DNA of 64,000 nt from DATKIY01 sp963726755 (GTDB lineage: Bacteria; Actinomycetota; Actinomycetes; JAHEKZ01): positions 744,001 through 808,000 of the forward strand of contig CAVSDB010000003.1 in assembly GCA_963726755.1 (NCBI GenBank), given 5' to 3'. Positions 8,234-16,773 of this stretch are shown piece after piece (the first letter of the stretch is position 1; every line of letters begins with the position of its first letter). The translations under genes and the position numbers were made by a program. The notes beneath the pieces were generated by a model. That model saw only the letters and a list, made by a program, of their open reading frames with translations. It made no database searches and was not told where the DNA came from.

Positions 8234-8641
8234 TCAGGCGGGAGCGTCACCTCTACGGGCGCGCAGGGGTGTACGTGGCGTCCCGTCGCCCATCACGAAG
8301 GTCGACATGAGGTGGTTCCAGGAACACTCCTGGCAGACCTCGACCCGGTAAACCCGGAACTCACCGTGCTCTTGGGCCATCGCATCGAGTTCGCGGGGGG
8401 CTCGGATCCGGCCTTGAAACGGCCCGAGTTCGTCTCCGTAGACGTAGTGGAGCTCGGTCAATGAGCCACGGCGGCACACCGGGCAGGACCGGTCAGTGGG
8501 CAGCCCGTGGTGCTTGGCAGCGAGCAGCAGGTAGGGATCGGCGTCACAGACGTCGGTCATGGTGGCAGCACCGCGGAACAGGGCTGACAGCGTCGCTCGC
8601 CGCTGCAGCGAGTAGTCGATGACGGCGCGGCGCGATTCCAT
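8234..8641 (-). CDS. DUF5318 zinc-ribbon-like protein
   Basis: The 135-residue protein carries two Cys pairs, SCPVCRRGSL and VCQECSWNH, that could bind zinc. It starts MESRRAVIDYSLQRR, as in actinobacterial DUF5318 proteins encoded beside ponA and padR. No enzymatic role is known. The ATG at 8641 follows a TACGCT -10 box with a 6-base gap and no ribosome binding site, so it is probably leaderless. It shares a divergent spacer with padR and may be influenced by the operator there. Confidence 0.85.
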   Translation of the reverse strand: MESRRAVIDYSLQRRATLSALFRGAATMTDVCDADPYLLLAAKHHGLPTDRSCPVCRRGSLTELHYVYGDELGPFQGRIRAPRELDAMAQEHGEFRVYRVEVCQECSWNHLMSTFVMGDGTPRTPLRARRGDAPA

Positions 8642-8647
8642 CCGAAA

Positions 8648-8653
8648 AGCGTA
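8648..8653 (-). promoter_or_regulatory. -10 box TACGCT, leaderless DUF5318 promoter
   Basis: On the minus strand TACGCT ends 6 bases before the ATG at 8641. Confidence 0.5.
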
Positions 8654-8746
8654 CGCCGCACCCGGCTGTGCGGCAGGGCGTGTGAACTTGCAGCGGTGAA
8701 CTTGCGGAATGCCAAACACCGCGTATCGTCCCGACGCATCGGCTCG

Positions 8747-8765
8747 ATGTATCGAACCGATACAT
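8747..8765. promoter_or_regulatory. PadR-type operator
   Basis: The palindrome ATGTATCG-AAC-CGATACAT has perfect 8-bp arms and ends in the ATGT...ACAT half-sites typical of PadR operators. It lies about 60 bases upstream of padR. The possible -10 box TACATT (8761-8766) overlaps its right arm, so bound repressor would block the promoter. Autoregulation of padR-ino1 is the natural reading; binding itself is inferred. Confidence 0.75.
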
Positions 8766-8827
8766 TGTCGCTCCAAGATCGACCCGCTCCTTGAGCGTTC
8801 AAGTCTCGATCGGCTTCGGAGGTGAGC

Positions 8828-9415
8828 ATGAGCAAGCGTGGCAGCGGTGTGCTCGAGTTCGCGGTCCTGGGGCTGCTCCATGAGTCGCCCATGCACGGCT
8901 ACGAGCTGCGCAAGCGGCTGTCGGGCACTCTCGGCTCCCTGCGGGCCTTTTCGTACGGCTCCCTCTATCCCTGCCTGAAGCAACTGACCGTCCTCGGCTG
9001 GATCGTCGAGTCGACCGATCCCACCTCCGGCGGGCGCCGTTCCAAGATCGTCTATCAGTTGACCGCCGAGGGCAAAGAGCATTTCCAGGACCTGCTTGCC
9101 GAGGCTGGTCCCAACGCCTGGGAAGACGACACCTTCGGTGTTCGCCTGGCCTTCTTCGGCCGCACCGATGCAGACACCCGGATGCGGATTCTGGTCGGCC
9201 GACGCAGCCGCCTTGAAGAGCGCCTCGACAACGTGCGGTCTTCGCTAGGTCGCACCCGCGAACGCCTGGACGGCTACACCCTCGAACTTCAGCAGCACGG
9301 CCTCGAATCGGTTGAACGTGAGGTCCGCTGGCTGAACGAATTGATTGACGACGAACGCAAGCGAGAACTGCAAGACATCCACGACCGGGCGTTAGCCCCC
9401 GGCGACACGAAGTAG
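8828..9415 (+). CDS. PadR-family transcriptional regulator
   Basis: The 195-residue protein begins with the winged-helix domain of PadR: LEFAVLGLLHESPMHGYELRKRL, then FSYGSLYPCLKQL and the wing around TSGGRRSKIVYQLT. A long C-terminal helical arm, Arg/Glu rich, forms the dimer interface. ATG 8828 is chosen because GGAGGT precedes it; GTG 8822 lies inside that site. It stands 15 bases before ino1 and is expected to control that operon through the palindrome at 8747-8765. The padR-ino1 pair is conserved in mycobacteria (Rv0047c-Rv0046c). Confidence 0.92.
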   Translation: MSKRGSGVLEFAVLGLLHESPMHGYELRKRLSGTLGSLRAFSYGSLYPCLKQLTVLGWIVESTDPTSGGRRSKIVYQLTAEGKEHFQDLLAEAGPNAWEDDTFGVRLAFFGRTDADTRMRILVGRRSRLEERLDNVRSSLGRTRERLDGYTLELQQHGLESVEREVRWLNELIDDERKRELQDIHDRALAPGDTK

Positions 9416-9430
9416 AAACAGGAGTAATCC

Positions 9431-10501
9431 ATGGGTTCGGTACGAGTGGCCATTGTGGGCGTCGGTAACTGCGCCTCGTCGTTGGTCCAGGGCGTCGAGT
9501 ACTACAAGGACGCTAATCCTGAGGCTCGCGTCCCAGGTCTGATGCACGTGCAGATCGGTGACTACCACGTCCGTGACGTGGAGTTCGTCGCAGCGTTCGA
9601 CGTTGACGCCAAGAAGGTCGGACAAGACCTTGCGCATGCCATCGTCGCCAGCGAGAACAACACCATCAAGATTGCGGACGTCCCGCCGACCGGCATCAAC
9701 GTTCAGCGTGGTCCGACCCTTGATGGTCTGGGCAAGTACTACCTCGAAACCATCACTGAGTCAGACGATGAGCCGGTCGACGTCGTGCAGGCGCTGCGTG
9801 ACGCAAAAGCCGACGTCCTCGTCTGCTACCTCCCCGTTGGTTCTGAAGACGCGGCGCGCTTCTACGCGCAGGCTGCGATCGATGCCAAAGTCGGTTTCGT
9901 CAACGCCCTTCCGGTCTTCATCGCAGGCACCAAGGAATGGGCCGACAAGTTCACCGAGGCTGGCGTGCCGATCATCGGCGACGACATCAAGTCGCAGGTC
10001 GGTGCCACCATTACTCACCGCGTGCTCGCCAAACTCTTCGAAGACCGCGGAGTCATCCTCGACCGCACGATGCAGTTGAACGTCGGCGGCAACATGGACT
10101 TCATGAATATGCTCGAGCGCGAGCGCCTTGAGTCCAAGAAGATCTCGAAGACGCAGGCCGTCACGTCGCAGCTCAACCACGACCTCGGCAAGGGCAACGT
10201 CCACATCGGACCGAGCGACTACGTCTCATGGCTCGACGACCGCAAGTGGGCCTACGTTCGCCTTGAGGGCCGTGCGTTCGGCGATGTGCCGTTGAACCTG
10301 GAGTACAAGCTTGAGGTCTGGGACTCGCCCAACTCGGCAGGTGTCATCATCGACGCGGTGCGCTGCGCGAAGATCGCGCTCGACCGCGGAGTGGGTGGAC
10401 CGATCCTGTCGGCCTCCAGTTACTTCATGAAGAGCCCACCGGTTCAGTATCGCGACGACGAAGCCCGCCAATCAGTCGAAGCCTTCATCGCCGGCGAATA
10501 A
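9431..10501 (+). CDS. ino1: Inositol-3-phosphate synthase
   Basis: The 356-residue enzyme makes 1L-myo-inositol 1-phosphate from glucose 6-phosphate using NAD. The product feeds phosphatidylinositol and mycothiol. The NAD-binding GVGNCASSLVQG motif is at the N-terminus. Typical actinobacterial blocks follow: PVFIAGTKEWADKF, DDIKSQVGATITHR, QLNVGGNMDFMNM and KSPPVQYRDDEARQ. The ATG has a CAGGAG ribosome binding site 8 bases upstream. It is probably cotranscribed with padR. Confidence 0.97.
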   Translation: MGSVRVAIVGVGNCASSLVQGVEYYKDANPEARVPGLMHVQIGDYHVRDVEFVAAFDVDAKKVGQDLAHAIVASENNTIKIADVPPTGINVQRGPTLDGLGKYYLETITESDDEPVDVVQALRDAKADVLVCYLPVGSEDAARFYAQAAIDAKVGFVNALPVFIAGTKEWADKFTEAGVPIIGDDIKSQVGATITHRVLAKLFEDRGVILDRTMQLNVGGNMDFMNMLERERLESKKISKTQAVTSQLNHDLGKGNVHIGPSDYVSWLDDRKWAYVRLEGRAFGDVPLNLEYKLEVWDSPNSAGVIIDAVRCAKIALDRGVGGPILSASSYFMKSPPVQYRDDEARQSVEAFIAGE

Positions 10502-10523
10502 CCAAACCCCTAAGAACGACGCG

Positions 10524-10541
10524 TTCCCCCGTACTGGGGAA
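10524..10541 (+). terminator. Possible terminator after ino1
   Basis: A short hairpin TTCCCC / GGGGAA with a 6-base loop lies 22 bases after ino1. A second weak stem (10545-10550 with 10560-10565) follows. There is no good T-run. Confidence 0.35.
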
Positions 10542-10576
10542 ACAAACGGAGTTTTCTGTTCCGTTCAGCGAACACC

Positions 10577-10582
10577 TAGCCT
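10577..10582 (+). promoter_or_regulatory. -10 box TAGCCT, leaderless MFS promoter
   Basis: TAGCCT ends 6 bases before ATG 10589, with no ribosome binding site between. Confidence 0.5.
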
Positions 10583-10588
10583 GACCAG

Positions 10589-11867
10589 ATGCCGCCGAGT
10601 CGCGCCTGGAGTCTGCTCCGTGAGCGTGGCTTCCGACATCTGCTCTGGGCGAGGTTGATCGGACAGTTCGCCGACGGCGTGCTGCAGGTCGGACTGGCCT
10701 CGTTCGTGTTCTTCTCGCCTGAACGAGCCACGACTCCAGAACGGATCGCCGCGGGGTTCGCCGTGCTGCTACTGCCATTCTCGCTGGTCGGTCCCTTTGC
10801 CGGAGTGCTGCTGGACCGTTGGTCTCGACAGCGGGTTCTGGTCGTTGCCAACCTCAGCCGCGCCGCCCTGCTCATTGCGCTTGCGGCTCAGGCTTGGACG
10901 GGCAGCGAAACGATCGGCTTCTACCTCACGGCTTTGGTGCTGCTCGGCATCAACCGCTTCATCCTCGCCGCCTTGAGCGCGAGCCTGCCGCACGTCGTCC
11001 GACGCCAGCGCCTAGTCCTGGCCAACGCCGTCGCCCCAACGGCCGGGACGGTAGCTGCGTTGTTCGGCGCAACAGTTGGAGCCGCGGCTAGGCGATGGCT
11101 CGGTGGGGGTGACGCAGGAACCGCCCTCGTCATGCTTTTCGCCGGTGCAGTGTGCGCCCTCGCAGCGCTGGCCGCGTTGAGTTTCACCCGCGAAGCGCTG
11201 GGTCCGGACCAACCGACGACGGTCCGACTTCAGCATGCGATCGGTGACGTGGGACGCGGCTTCTTCGCCGGACTTCAGCATCTGCGCTCACGTCGTCCCG
11301 CAGCTCGAGCACTGGGAATGATGACGTGTCACCGCTTCCTCTATGGCGTCGCGACGGTCGTCGGGATCCTGCTGTTTCGCAACTCGCTCTTCGCCGACAA
11401 CGTTGACGACGCGTTCTATGCCCTAGGTGTCGCAGTCGCTGCCGCCGGCGCCGGCGTACTCCTCGGCGCGCTACTGACCCCACCCGTAACGCGTCGAATC
11501 GGCACTCCGGCTTGGACCGGGATCGCTTTGCTGGTGGCGGCGGGGACGATGGTGGTGTTCGCCCTGAGTCTGCAAACCTGGGCCACCGTCTTTGCCTCCT
11601 TTGCGTTGGGTGCCGTTGCGCAGGCCATCAAGATCGGCGTCGACGCTTCGGTACAGCGCCACATCGACGACCAGTTTCGCGGTCGAGTCTTCACCGTTTA
11701 CGACTTGCTCTACAACGTTGGTTACGTTGTCGCCGCAGTTGTCGCCGCGATGTTCCTCCCGGTCTCAGGGGAGGCGCCGTGGGCACGTTCTTGGTCTTGC
11801 AGTCGGGTACATAGCACTGGCCTCCTGGTATGTAGGACCGCGACCATGGGGCAGGATTCCCCAGTGA
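10589..11867 (+). CDS. MFS transporter with an apparent +1 frameshift
   Basis: The frame from ATG 10589 encodes a polytopic MFS-type protein (FRHLLWARLIGQFADG at the start, about twelve hydrophobic segments). At FLPVSGEAP (about 11770) it loses hydrophobic character. From there a different frame continues with a clear membrane helix, GLAVGYIALASWYVG, to TGA 11867. Removing one base near 11767-11795 would join the halves into about 425 residues. The repaired stop overlaps the GTG of the next gene, a normal operon junction. Left uncorrected, the first frame runs into the downstream M20 peptidase as an artificial 809-residue fusion. A transporter next to ino1 is also found in Streptomyces. The substrate is unknown. 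Confidence 0.75.
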
Positions 11868-13018
11868 CCTACTTCACCCCTGACCAACTCGCGTCCGTAA
11901 CCAGCGCAGTCGACGCAGCATCGACGCAACTCATCAAGCTTTCGCACGACATCGCGGCCGACCCCGAGTTGTCGTACAACGAGCATCGCGCGATGGGACG
12001 TTGCGCCGACCTCCTGGACGGGCATGGGTTCCAAGTCGAACGCGGCGCCTACGGTCAACCGACCAGTTTTGCAGCGCGCATCGGAACAACTGGACCTCAC
12101 GTCGTGCTGTGCGCCGAGTACGACGCGCTCCCAGGACTGGGTCACGCATGTGGGCACAACATCATCGCCGCCTCTGCGGTCGGAGCAGGTGTCGCTCTCG
12201 CACCCCTTGTCGCTCAGTCAAACCTCCGCGTGACGGTCCTCGGCACACCCGCCGAAGAAGTCGGCGGCGGCAAGGTGGATCTGATCAATGCCGGTGCTTT
12301 CGACGACGCAGACGTCGCGTTGATGATGCATCCAGCCCCGCACGATGACTATGCGCCCGGAGCCTTGGCCACTGAAGAGTGGTGCGTGGTGTACCACGGC
12401 AAATCCGCGCACGCCTCAGCCACACCCGAGCTGGGCCTGAACGCACTCGATGGTCTAGTCGCCGGGTACTCGGCGATCGCAATGTTGCGACAGCATTTGC
12501 GCCCACTTCAGCAGGTCCATGGCATCGTGATTAGCGGTGGCGATGCACCTAACATCGTCCCCGAGCGCACCGAGGCGTCGTACTACCTGCGCGCGGTCAA
12601 CCTCGACGACCTCGAAGATTTGCGCCTTCGACTGCGCAACTGTCTCGAGGGGTCGGCACTTTCCACCGGAACGACCGTGGAGATTACGGTGAAAGGTCAC
12701 GTCTTCGATCCGCTCAAACCGCACGCCGCACTCGCCGACGTCTTTACCCAAGCGTGCGACGCGATCGGTCGTCCCTACACGCCGGACCCCGCTGGCAACC
12801 CGCTGGCCGGCTCTACGGACTTTGGCAACGTCAGCCAACGGATCCCAGGACTGCACGCCGACATGGCGGTCTACTCGTGGCCGGCCGTAAACCACCAGCA
12901 CGAGTTCGCCGCGGCTTGTGTCACTCCAGAGGGCGATCGGACGTTGCTGGATGGTTCCAAAGCGCTCGCTCTAACCGCACTCGCCGTCAGCACGGACCCT
13001 TCGATCTTGGCCCCGTAA
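11864..13018 (+). CDS. M20-family metallopeptidase/amidohydrolase
   Basis: The 384-residue protein belongs to the M20 amidohydrolase group (AbgB/hippurate hydrolase-like), which removes acyl groups from amino acids or cleaves small amide bonds. Metal-site motifs are visible: AEYDALPGLGHACGHNI, TPAEEVGGGK, then the dimerisation insert HGKSAHASATPELGLNALD and GSTDFGNVS near the C-terminus. GTG 11864 overlaps the repaired stop of the MFS gene (GTGA), suggesting translational coupling and possibly joint uptake and hydrolysis of a substrate. Confidence 0.85.
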   Translation: MTYFTPDQLASVTSAVDAASTQLIKLSHDIAADPELSYNEHRAMGRCADLLDGHGFQVERGAYGQPTSFAARIGTTGPHVVLCAEYDALPGLGHACGHNIIAASAVGAGVALAPLVAQSNLRVTVLGTPAEEVGGGKVDLINAGAFDDADVALMMHPAPHDDYAPGALATEEWCVVYHGKSAHASATPELGLNALDGLVAGYSAIAMLRQHLRPLQQVHGIVISGGDAPNIVPERTEASYYLRAVNLDDLEDLRLRLRNCLEGSALSTGTTVEITVKGHVFDPLKPHAALADVFTQACDAIGRPYTPDPAGNPLAGSTDFGNVSQRIPGLHADMAVYSWPAVNHQHEFAAACVTPEGDRTLLDGSKALALTALAVSTDPSILAP

Positions 13019-13045
13019 CGATCTGGGGCTGTCACTCCGTGACGG

Positions 13046-13669
13046 TCAATCATCGAACTCGCTGTGCAACTGCGGCGTTCCTCCGCTGCACACCCCCGTG
13101 ATCTGTACCTCGGCCCCTTCGCCGGTGCGCTGGAAGACCACCTGGACCTCCCGTGTCCCCCTGTCCACCTCGACCCGATAGCCGACGTTGGGCTGGGCCG
13201 AAACGAGGCGAATGAGCGAGCCCGTGCAAGAGACGGTTACCGAACCAGCCTTCCCGCTCCACGTACGAAGCTCCGGGTTCGGTGCTGTTGGCGGCTTGCT
13301 GTGGCCGTTGTGATGCTTGCTGTGGTGACCTGAGGGAGTGCTAGGGGAGGAGCTCGGAGATGACGAGGGCTTCGGTGATGACGAGGGCTGATCGGTGTGT
13401 GGCTTCGAAGTGTGGTTCTGGTGCTTGGTGTGGTCGCGGTGCCCAGTGTGATGAGGAGAAGGAGACCCTAGCGACGTCCTGTCGGGGTTCGGCGCGATGG
13501 AGTCGCTCCCGGCAAGCACCGGAGCCGAACTCCCTGTCACGCCATCGCCCGCTCGGGAGATGACCGTCCAGACCAGGCTGGAGCCCATCAGAACCACAGC
13601 CACCCAAGCTGCGATAGTCACGACTATCACCCGTGCTGCCGGTCGCGTCTGGTCTGCGGTGTCCCTCAT
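13046..13669 (-). CDS. Membrane-anchored His/Lys-rich protein, function unknown
   Basis: I do not recognise a named family. The 207-residue protein has one membrane helix at about residues 13-36 with a cytoplasmic Arg-rich N-terminus. Directly outside the membrane is D42-G-V-T-G-S-S48, close to the short motif used by ApbE flavin transferases (D-x-x-S/T-G-A-T/S). A low-complexity linker rich in His, Lys, Ser and Pro follows (about 70-130). A beta-rich C-terminal domain of about 70 residues holds two cysteines that could form a disulphide. It diverges from the response-regulator gene, so it may belong to the same regulated system. Confidence 0.6.
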   Translation of the reverse strand: MRDTADQTRPAARVIVVTIAAWVAVVLMGSSLVWTVISRAGDGVTGSSAPVLAGSDSIAPNPDRTSLGSPSPHHTGHRDHTKHQNHTSKPHTDQPSSSPKPSSSPSSSPSTPSGHHSKHHNGHSKPPTAPNPELRTWSGKAGSVTVSCTGSLIRLVSAQPNVGYRVEVDRGTREVQVVFQRTGEGAEVQITGVCSGGTPQLHSEFDD

Positions 13670-13707
13670 GAGGTCATGGTCTCAACTAGTTGGGTCCCAC
13701 ATCGGGA

Positions 13708-13713
13708 TACGGT
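13708..13713 (+). promoter_or_regulatory. -10 box TACGGT, leaderless response-regulator promoter
   Basis: TACGGT ends 6 bases before GTG 13720. It supports that codon as the start over TTG 13690. Confidence 0.5.
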
Positions 13714-13719
13714 GCCAAT

Positions 13720-14409
13720 GTGCCGAGCATCCTGGTAATCGAGGACGACGATGCGATACGCGCCGCCGTCGTCCGAGGACTCAGCGAGCGCGGCTTCGCT
13801 GTCGCAGCAGCCGCTAAGGGAATGGCTGGACTCGAACTCATTGTCTCCGAGCGGCCGGGGGTGGTGCTGCTCGATCTCGGACTGCCCGACATCGATGGAC
13901 TCACGCTCATATCGATGATTCGAGCCACGGACAACGTCCCGATCATTGTCATCACGGCGCAGGACGATGATCCAACGATGGTCCGCGCACTCGACGAAGG
14001 TGCGGACGACTACGTCGTAAAACCCTTCGGGACCGAGCAGGTGGCGGCGCGCATTCGGGCCGTTCTCCGGCGCACCGGCCAACCGGAAGGAGGGGGGGAC
14101 CCCCTCCACATCGGAGGCCTGGTCATCGACGAGCGAACCCGTACGGTCACCTTGGACGATGAGCCGATCGAGTTGGCCAAGAAAGAGTTCGACTTGTTGC
14201 TCACGCTGGCTCAACGACCCGGCGAGGTCGTGACCAAGCGAGAACTGCTCGCGGAAGTCTGGCAACAGGCTTACGGAGGGTCCGAGCGGACCGTCGACGT
14301 TCATTTGTCCTGGCTTCGCCGCAAACTTGGCGAGACGGCTGCCGAGCCGCGCTACCTGCTCAGCGTTCGTGGCGTGGGGGTTCGGTTGATCGACCCGGAT
14401 ACCTCCTGA
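13720..14409 (+). CDS. OmpR-family response regulator
   Basis: The 229-residue regulator starts MPSILVIEDDDAI. The receiver domain has acidic residues 9-11, the phospho-acceptor Asp52 in LLDLGLPDIDG, the switch threonine in IVITAQDDD and the lysine in DDYVVKPFG. The C-terminal winged helix contains KKEFDLLLTLAQRPGEVVTK and SERTVDVHLSWLRRKLGE. Its stop overlaps the ATG of the kinase gene, so the pair is translationally coupled. Likely targets are the flanking secreted proteins and the ApbE-ferredoxin run downstream; that is inferred from position only. Confidence 0.93.
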   Translation: MPSILVIEDDDAIRAAVVRGLSERGFAVAAAAKGMAGLELIVSERPGVVLLDLGLPDIDGLTLISMIRATDNVPIIVITAQDDDPTMVRALDEGADDYVVKPFGTEQVAARIRAVLRRTGQPEGGGDPLHIGGLVIDERTRTVTLDDEPIELAKKEFDLLLTLAQRPGEVVTKRELLAEVWQQAYGGSERTVDVHLSWLRRKLGETAAEPRYLLSVRGVGVRLIDPDTS

Positions 14410-15689
14410 TGCGACGGCGAATCTCATGGCTGGTCATCGCAACGACGTCGACGGTCGTGGTCTGTTTCGTGATCCCCCTGTGCCTGCTGGTACGAACCCT
14501 GGCCGAAGACCGGGCGATGGCCGCGGCGGACCAGGAAGCTCATAACGCGGCGATATTGGTCGCGGGGCTGCCCGACGATTCCCGGCTGGCGAGGCTGGTC
14601 ACAAGTCTTGACGCACGTGGCGACCCACAGACGAGCGTCCTTACCGCCGACGGAACCTGGTTGGGCTCCATACCCGCGCCGGCCATTGACAGTGAAGTGC
14701 TCCGAGCACGCGACAACGGAGAGGCGTTCACCGTCATCGACAGCGCGGGCGGGCGGGTCTTGCTGCCGGTGGTGCTCGAGTCCGGCACCGCGGTGGTGCG
14801 GTCGTCGGTGACTCCCGCGGAACTGCGTCACGGCGTGGCCACCGCCTGGCTCAGCATCATCGGTCTCGGCGTCGTACTGCTGCTGATGGCGCTGCTGGTC
14901 GCGTCGTGGCTTGGCAGACGTGTGAGTGAACCCTTGAGAGACGTCGCCGACGTTGCTCACCGGCTTCGCGAGGGTGACCTCTCGGTACGTGCACAGCCAA
15001 CTGGCACTGAAGAGACTCAGGAACTGGCTCGCGCACTCAACGGGCTCGCCGATCGAACAGGTGAGCTCCTCCTCGCCGAACGCGCGGCGGTAGCCGACCT
15101 GTCGCACCGGCTGCGCACGCCGGTGACGGCCCTGCGACTGGACGCCGAGGCTGTGGCAGAACCCGACCTGGCGGTGCGCCTTCAAGAACACATCGGTTCG
15201 CTGCAGCGAACGATCGATGCCATCGTGAAGGAAGCACGCAGGCCAGTACAAAGCGAGATGAGTCCGGTCTGTGACGGGACCGCCGTCGTTGCCGACCGGC
15301 TCGCGTTCTGGTCGCCGTTGGCGGACGACCAGGGAAGGTCGCTGTCGAAGGAACTCCCACAGTTCCGCCTGTCGATTCCCCTGTCTTCGGCTGACCTGGC
15401 AGACCTTGTGGACGTGCTGGTCGACAACGTCTTCGCACACACACCTGAAGGGACTGACTTTCGAGTGACTCTGAAAATCAGCAGTACTTGCTCGAAACTC
15501 ATTGTCCGGGACGAAGGACCTGGACCCTCGACCGAGCGGACCCGGCGAGCGGGCAGTACCGGCCTCGGCTTGGACATTGCCCGACGGATGGCCAGCGGCA
15601 CCGGAGGAAGCCTCAGAGTCAACAGTCCCAACAGCGGGGGCACCGAAGTCGAGGTCGACTTCCCCTTCGTCACCGATCTGGACGACTAA
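14409..15689 (+). CDS. Sensor histidine kinase
   Basis: The 426-residue kinase has a membrane helix at about 8-30, an extracytoplasmic sensor region of about 115 residues, a second helix at about 147-170 and a HAMP domain. The phospho-acceptor is in DLSHRLRTPVTALRLD. ATP-binding motifs are DNVFAHTPEG (N), RDEGPGPS (G1) and STGLGLDIARRMA (G2). No cofactor-binding motif is evident in the sensor loop, so the stimulus is unknown. It is coupled to the response regulator by a TGATG overlap. Confidence 0.93.
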   Translation: MRRRISWLVIATTSTVVVCFVIPLCLLVRTLAEDRAMAAADQEAHNAAILVAGLPDDSRLARLVTSLDARGDPQTSVLTADGTWLGSIPAPAIDSEVLRARDNGEAFTVIDSAGGRVLLPVVLESGTAVVRSSVTPAELRHGVATAWLSIIGLGVVLLLMALLVASWLGRRVSEPLRDVADVAHRLREGDLSVRAQPTGTEETQELARALNGLADRTGELLLAERAAVADLSHRLRTPVTALRLDAEAVAEPDLAVRLQEHIGSLQRTIDAIVKEARRPVQSEMSPVCDGTAVVADRLAFWSPLADDQGRSLSKELPQFRLSIPLSSADLADLVDVLVDNVFAHTPEGTDFRVTLKISSTCSKLIVRDEGPGPSTERTRRAGSTGLGLDIARRMASGTGGSLRVNSPNSGGTEVEVDFPFVTDLDD

Positions 15690-15699
15690 GGACCAAGCC

Positions 15700-16176
15700 C
15701 TAGTCGTCGTTCGGTTCTTGGTCATTCCCGTTGCCGCCGTCCTGACCTCCGTCGTCCCCTTGATCGTCGCCATCAGACCAGGATTGGTCATCGTCCCCTG
15801 ACGAGGTGGCTTGATCGTCGGACCCGTTCGACGCACTCGTGGCGGTTGAAGAAGTCGTTGAAGTCCCAACGGAGGAGCCCGAAGAACTGCTCGAGGCGGT
15901 GGACGTCGCGGGTACCGCAACCGTCTTGACGGTTGTGATCACACAAGCTCGCCCGACCCGTTTGGCGGGCGGCTTGCAGGGAGCGAAGCGAACCTTCACG
16001 TTGGAATCGGCAGGATTGTTCACCGAGACAACGGCTGGTCCAGCACTTTGCTCGCTGACTACCCGGTGCGGCTCGCTTGAATCCGCCTGGCTGGAAACCG
16101 ACTGGTAGGCGAGGGCGGCGCCACTTATGCCGATCACCATCGCAGTCGCGGACATAACCACTGTGAATGTCTTCAT
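15700..16176 (-). CDS. Secreted protein with acidic Asp/Gly tail, unknown function
   Basis: The 158-residue protein is not recognised. It has a signal peptide (MKTFTVVMSATAMVIGISGAA and a likely cut after ALA). A short folded region holds two cysteines (FAPCKPPAKRVGRACV) that may pair. About 70 residues of Ser/Thr then Asp/Gly/Gln-rich low complexity follow. It converges on the kinase gene and diverges from the 16315 gene, inside the redox cluster. The acidic tail could bind cations. No motif gives an activity. Confidence 0.6.
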   Translation of the reverse strand: MKTFTVVMSATAMVIGISGAALAYQSVSSQADSSEPHRVVSEQSAGPAVVSVNNPADSNVKVRFAPCKPPAKRVGRACVITTVKTVAVPATSTASSSSSGSSVGTSTTSSTATSASNGSDDQATSSGDDDQSWSDGDDQGDDGGQDGGNGNDQEPNDD

Positions 16177-16314
16177 GGCGGCATGGTGGTCGGTTCTTCC
16201 TTATGAGTGCGTTGCGGGAACCTCAATTCCAGGTCAAGAGTCGACCGGCAGTCTTGAGCCGGGTTTAACGTTCCAATGACTTGTCCTTGCGCTCGTTTGT
16301 CGAAGACTTCCGGA

Positions 16315-16773
16315 ATGACCTACACACCGCGCAAACGCGACCGATACCGCCGGGCCGCAGTTACCGTCACTGCAGCCACCACAGTTGGTGCATTGACAGC
16401 GACTGGCTGGCTTGCCGGCGTAGCTGCAGCTGACTACGCCAAACAGCAAGCGAAGCGGGCCGATGACCAAGCATCGGCAGCAGCAAAAGTGCAACGGCAG
16501 CAAGCCCGATACGACGCCGCGCTCGCTCGGCGGGCGGTGGCTGACGGCCCGCTTATCGTCTACAAGGATCGCCCCGTCAAGAAGCGAGTCACAGTGCAGT
16601 ACGTAGCGAGCCCTTCGATCGGGTCCTCGGCTGTGGGCTCCGGCGGCACCATTTCCAGTTCCACATCGCAAACCGCTTCGTCCCCCACGTCAAGCGGCTC
16701 CAGTGGATCCGGAACTCCTGCTCCGCCGCCTCCGCCGCCGCCGCCACCACCTACACCCAGCTCCGGTTCGTGA
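16315..16773 (+). CDS. Anchored protein with Pro-rich tail preceding apbE, unknown function
   Basis: The 152-residue protein starts MTYTPRKRDRYRR. One hydrophobic segment at about residues 13-37 can serve as signal or anchor. An Ala/Gln/Lys coiled-coil-like stretch follows, then VYKDRPVKKRVTVQYV, a Ser/Thr/Gly linker and a run of ten prolines. No FMN-binding domain or complete ApbE target motif is present. Its TGA overlaps the apbE start, making it the first gene of a coupled run ending at ferredoxin. It may be the extracytoplasmic partner of the redox chain; that is inference. ATG 16315 is preferred over the codon at 16276. Confidence 0.55.
   Translation: MTYTPRKRDRYRRAAVTVTAATTVGALTATGWLAGVAAADYAKQQAKRADDQASAAAKVQRQQARYDAALARRAVADGPLIVYKDRPVKKRVTVQYVASPSIGSSAVGSGGTISSSTSQTASSPTSSGSSGSGTPAPPPPPPPPPPTPSSGS

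Noticed and set aside
10589..13018. A single 809-residue MFS-peptidase fusion protein
   Set aside because: The lost last helix is present in another frame and its stop overlaps a natural GTG start of the peptidase, so two genes with a one-base frameshift fit better.
14424..15920. 498-residue minus-strand frame opposite the histidine kinase
   Set aside because: It is antisense to a clear kinase gene, low in hydrophobic order and without family motifs. It reflects GC-rich codon use.
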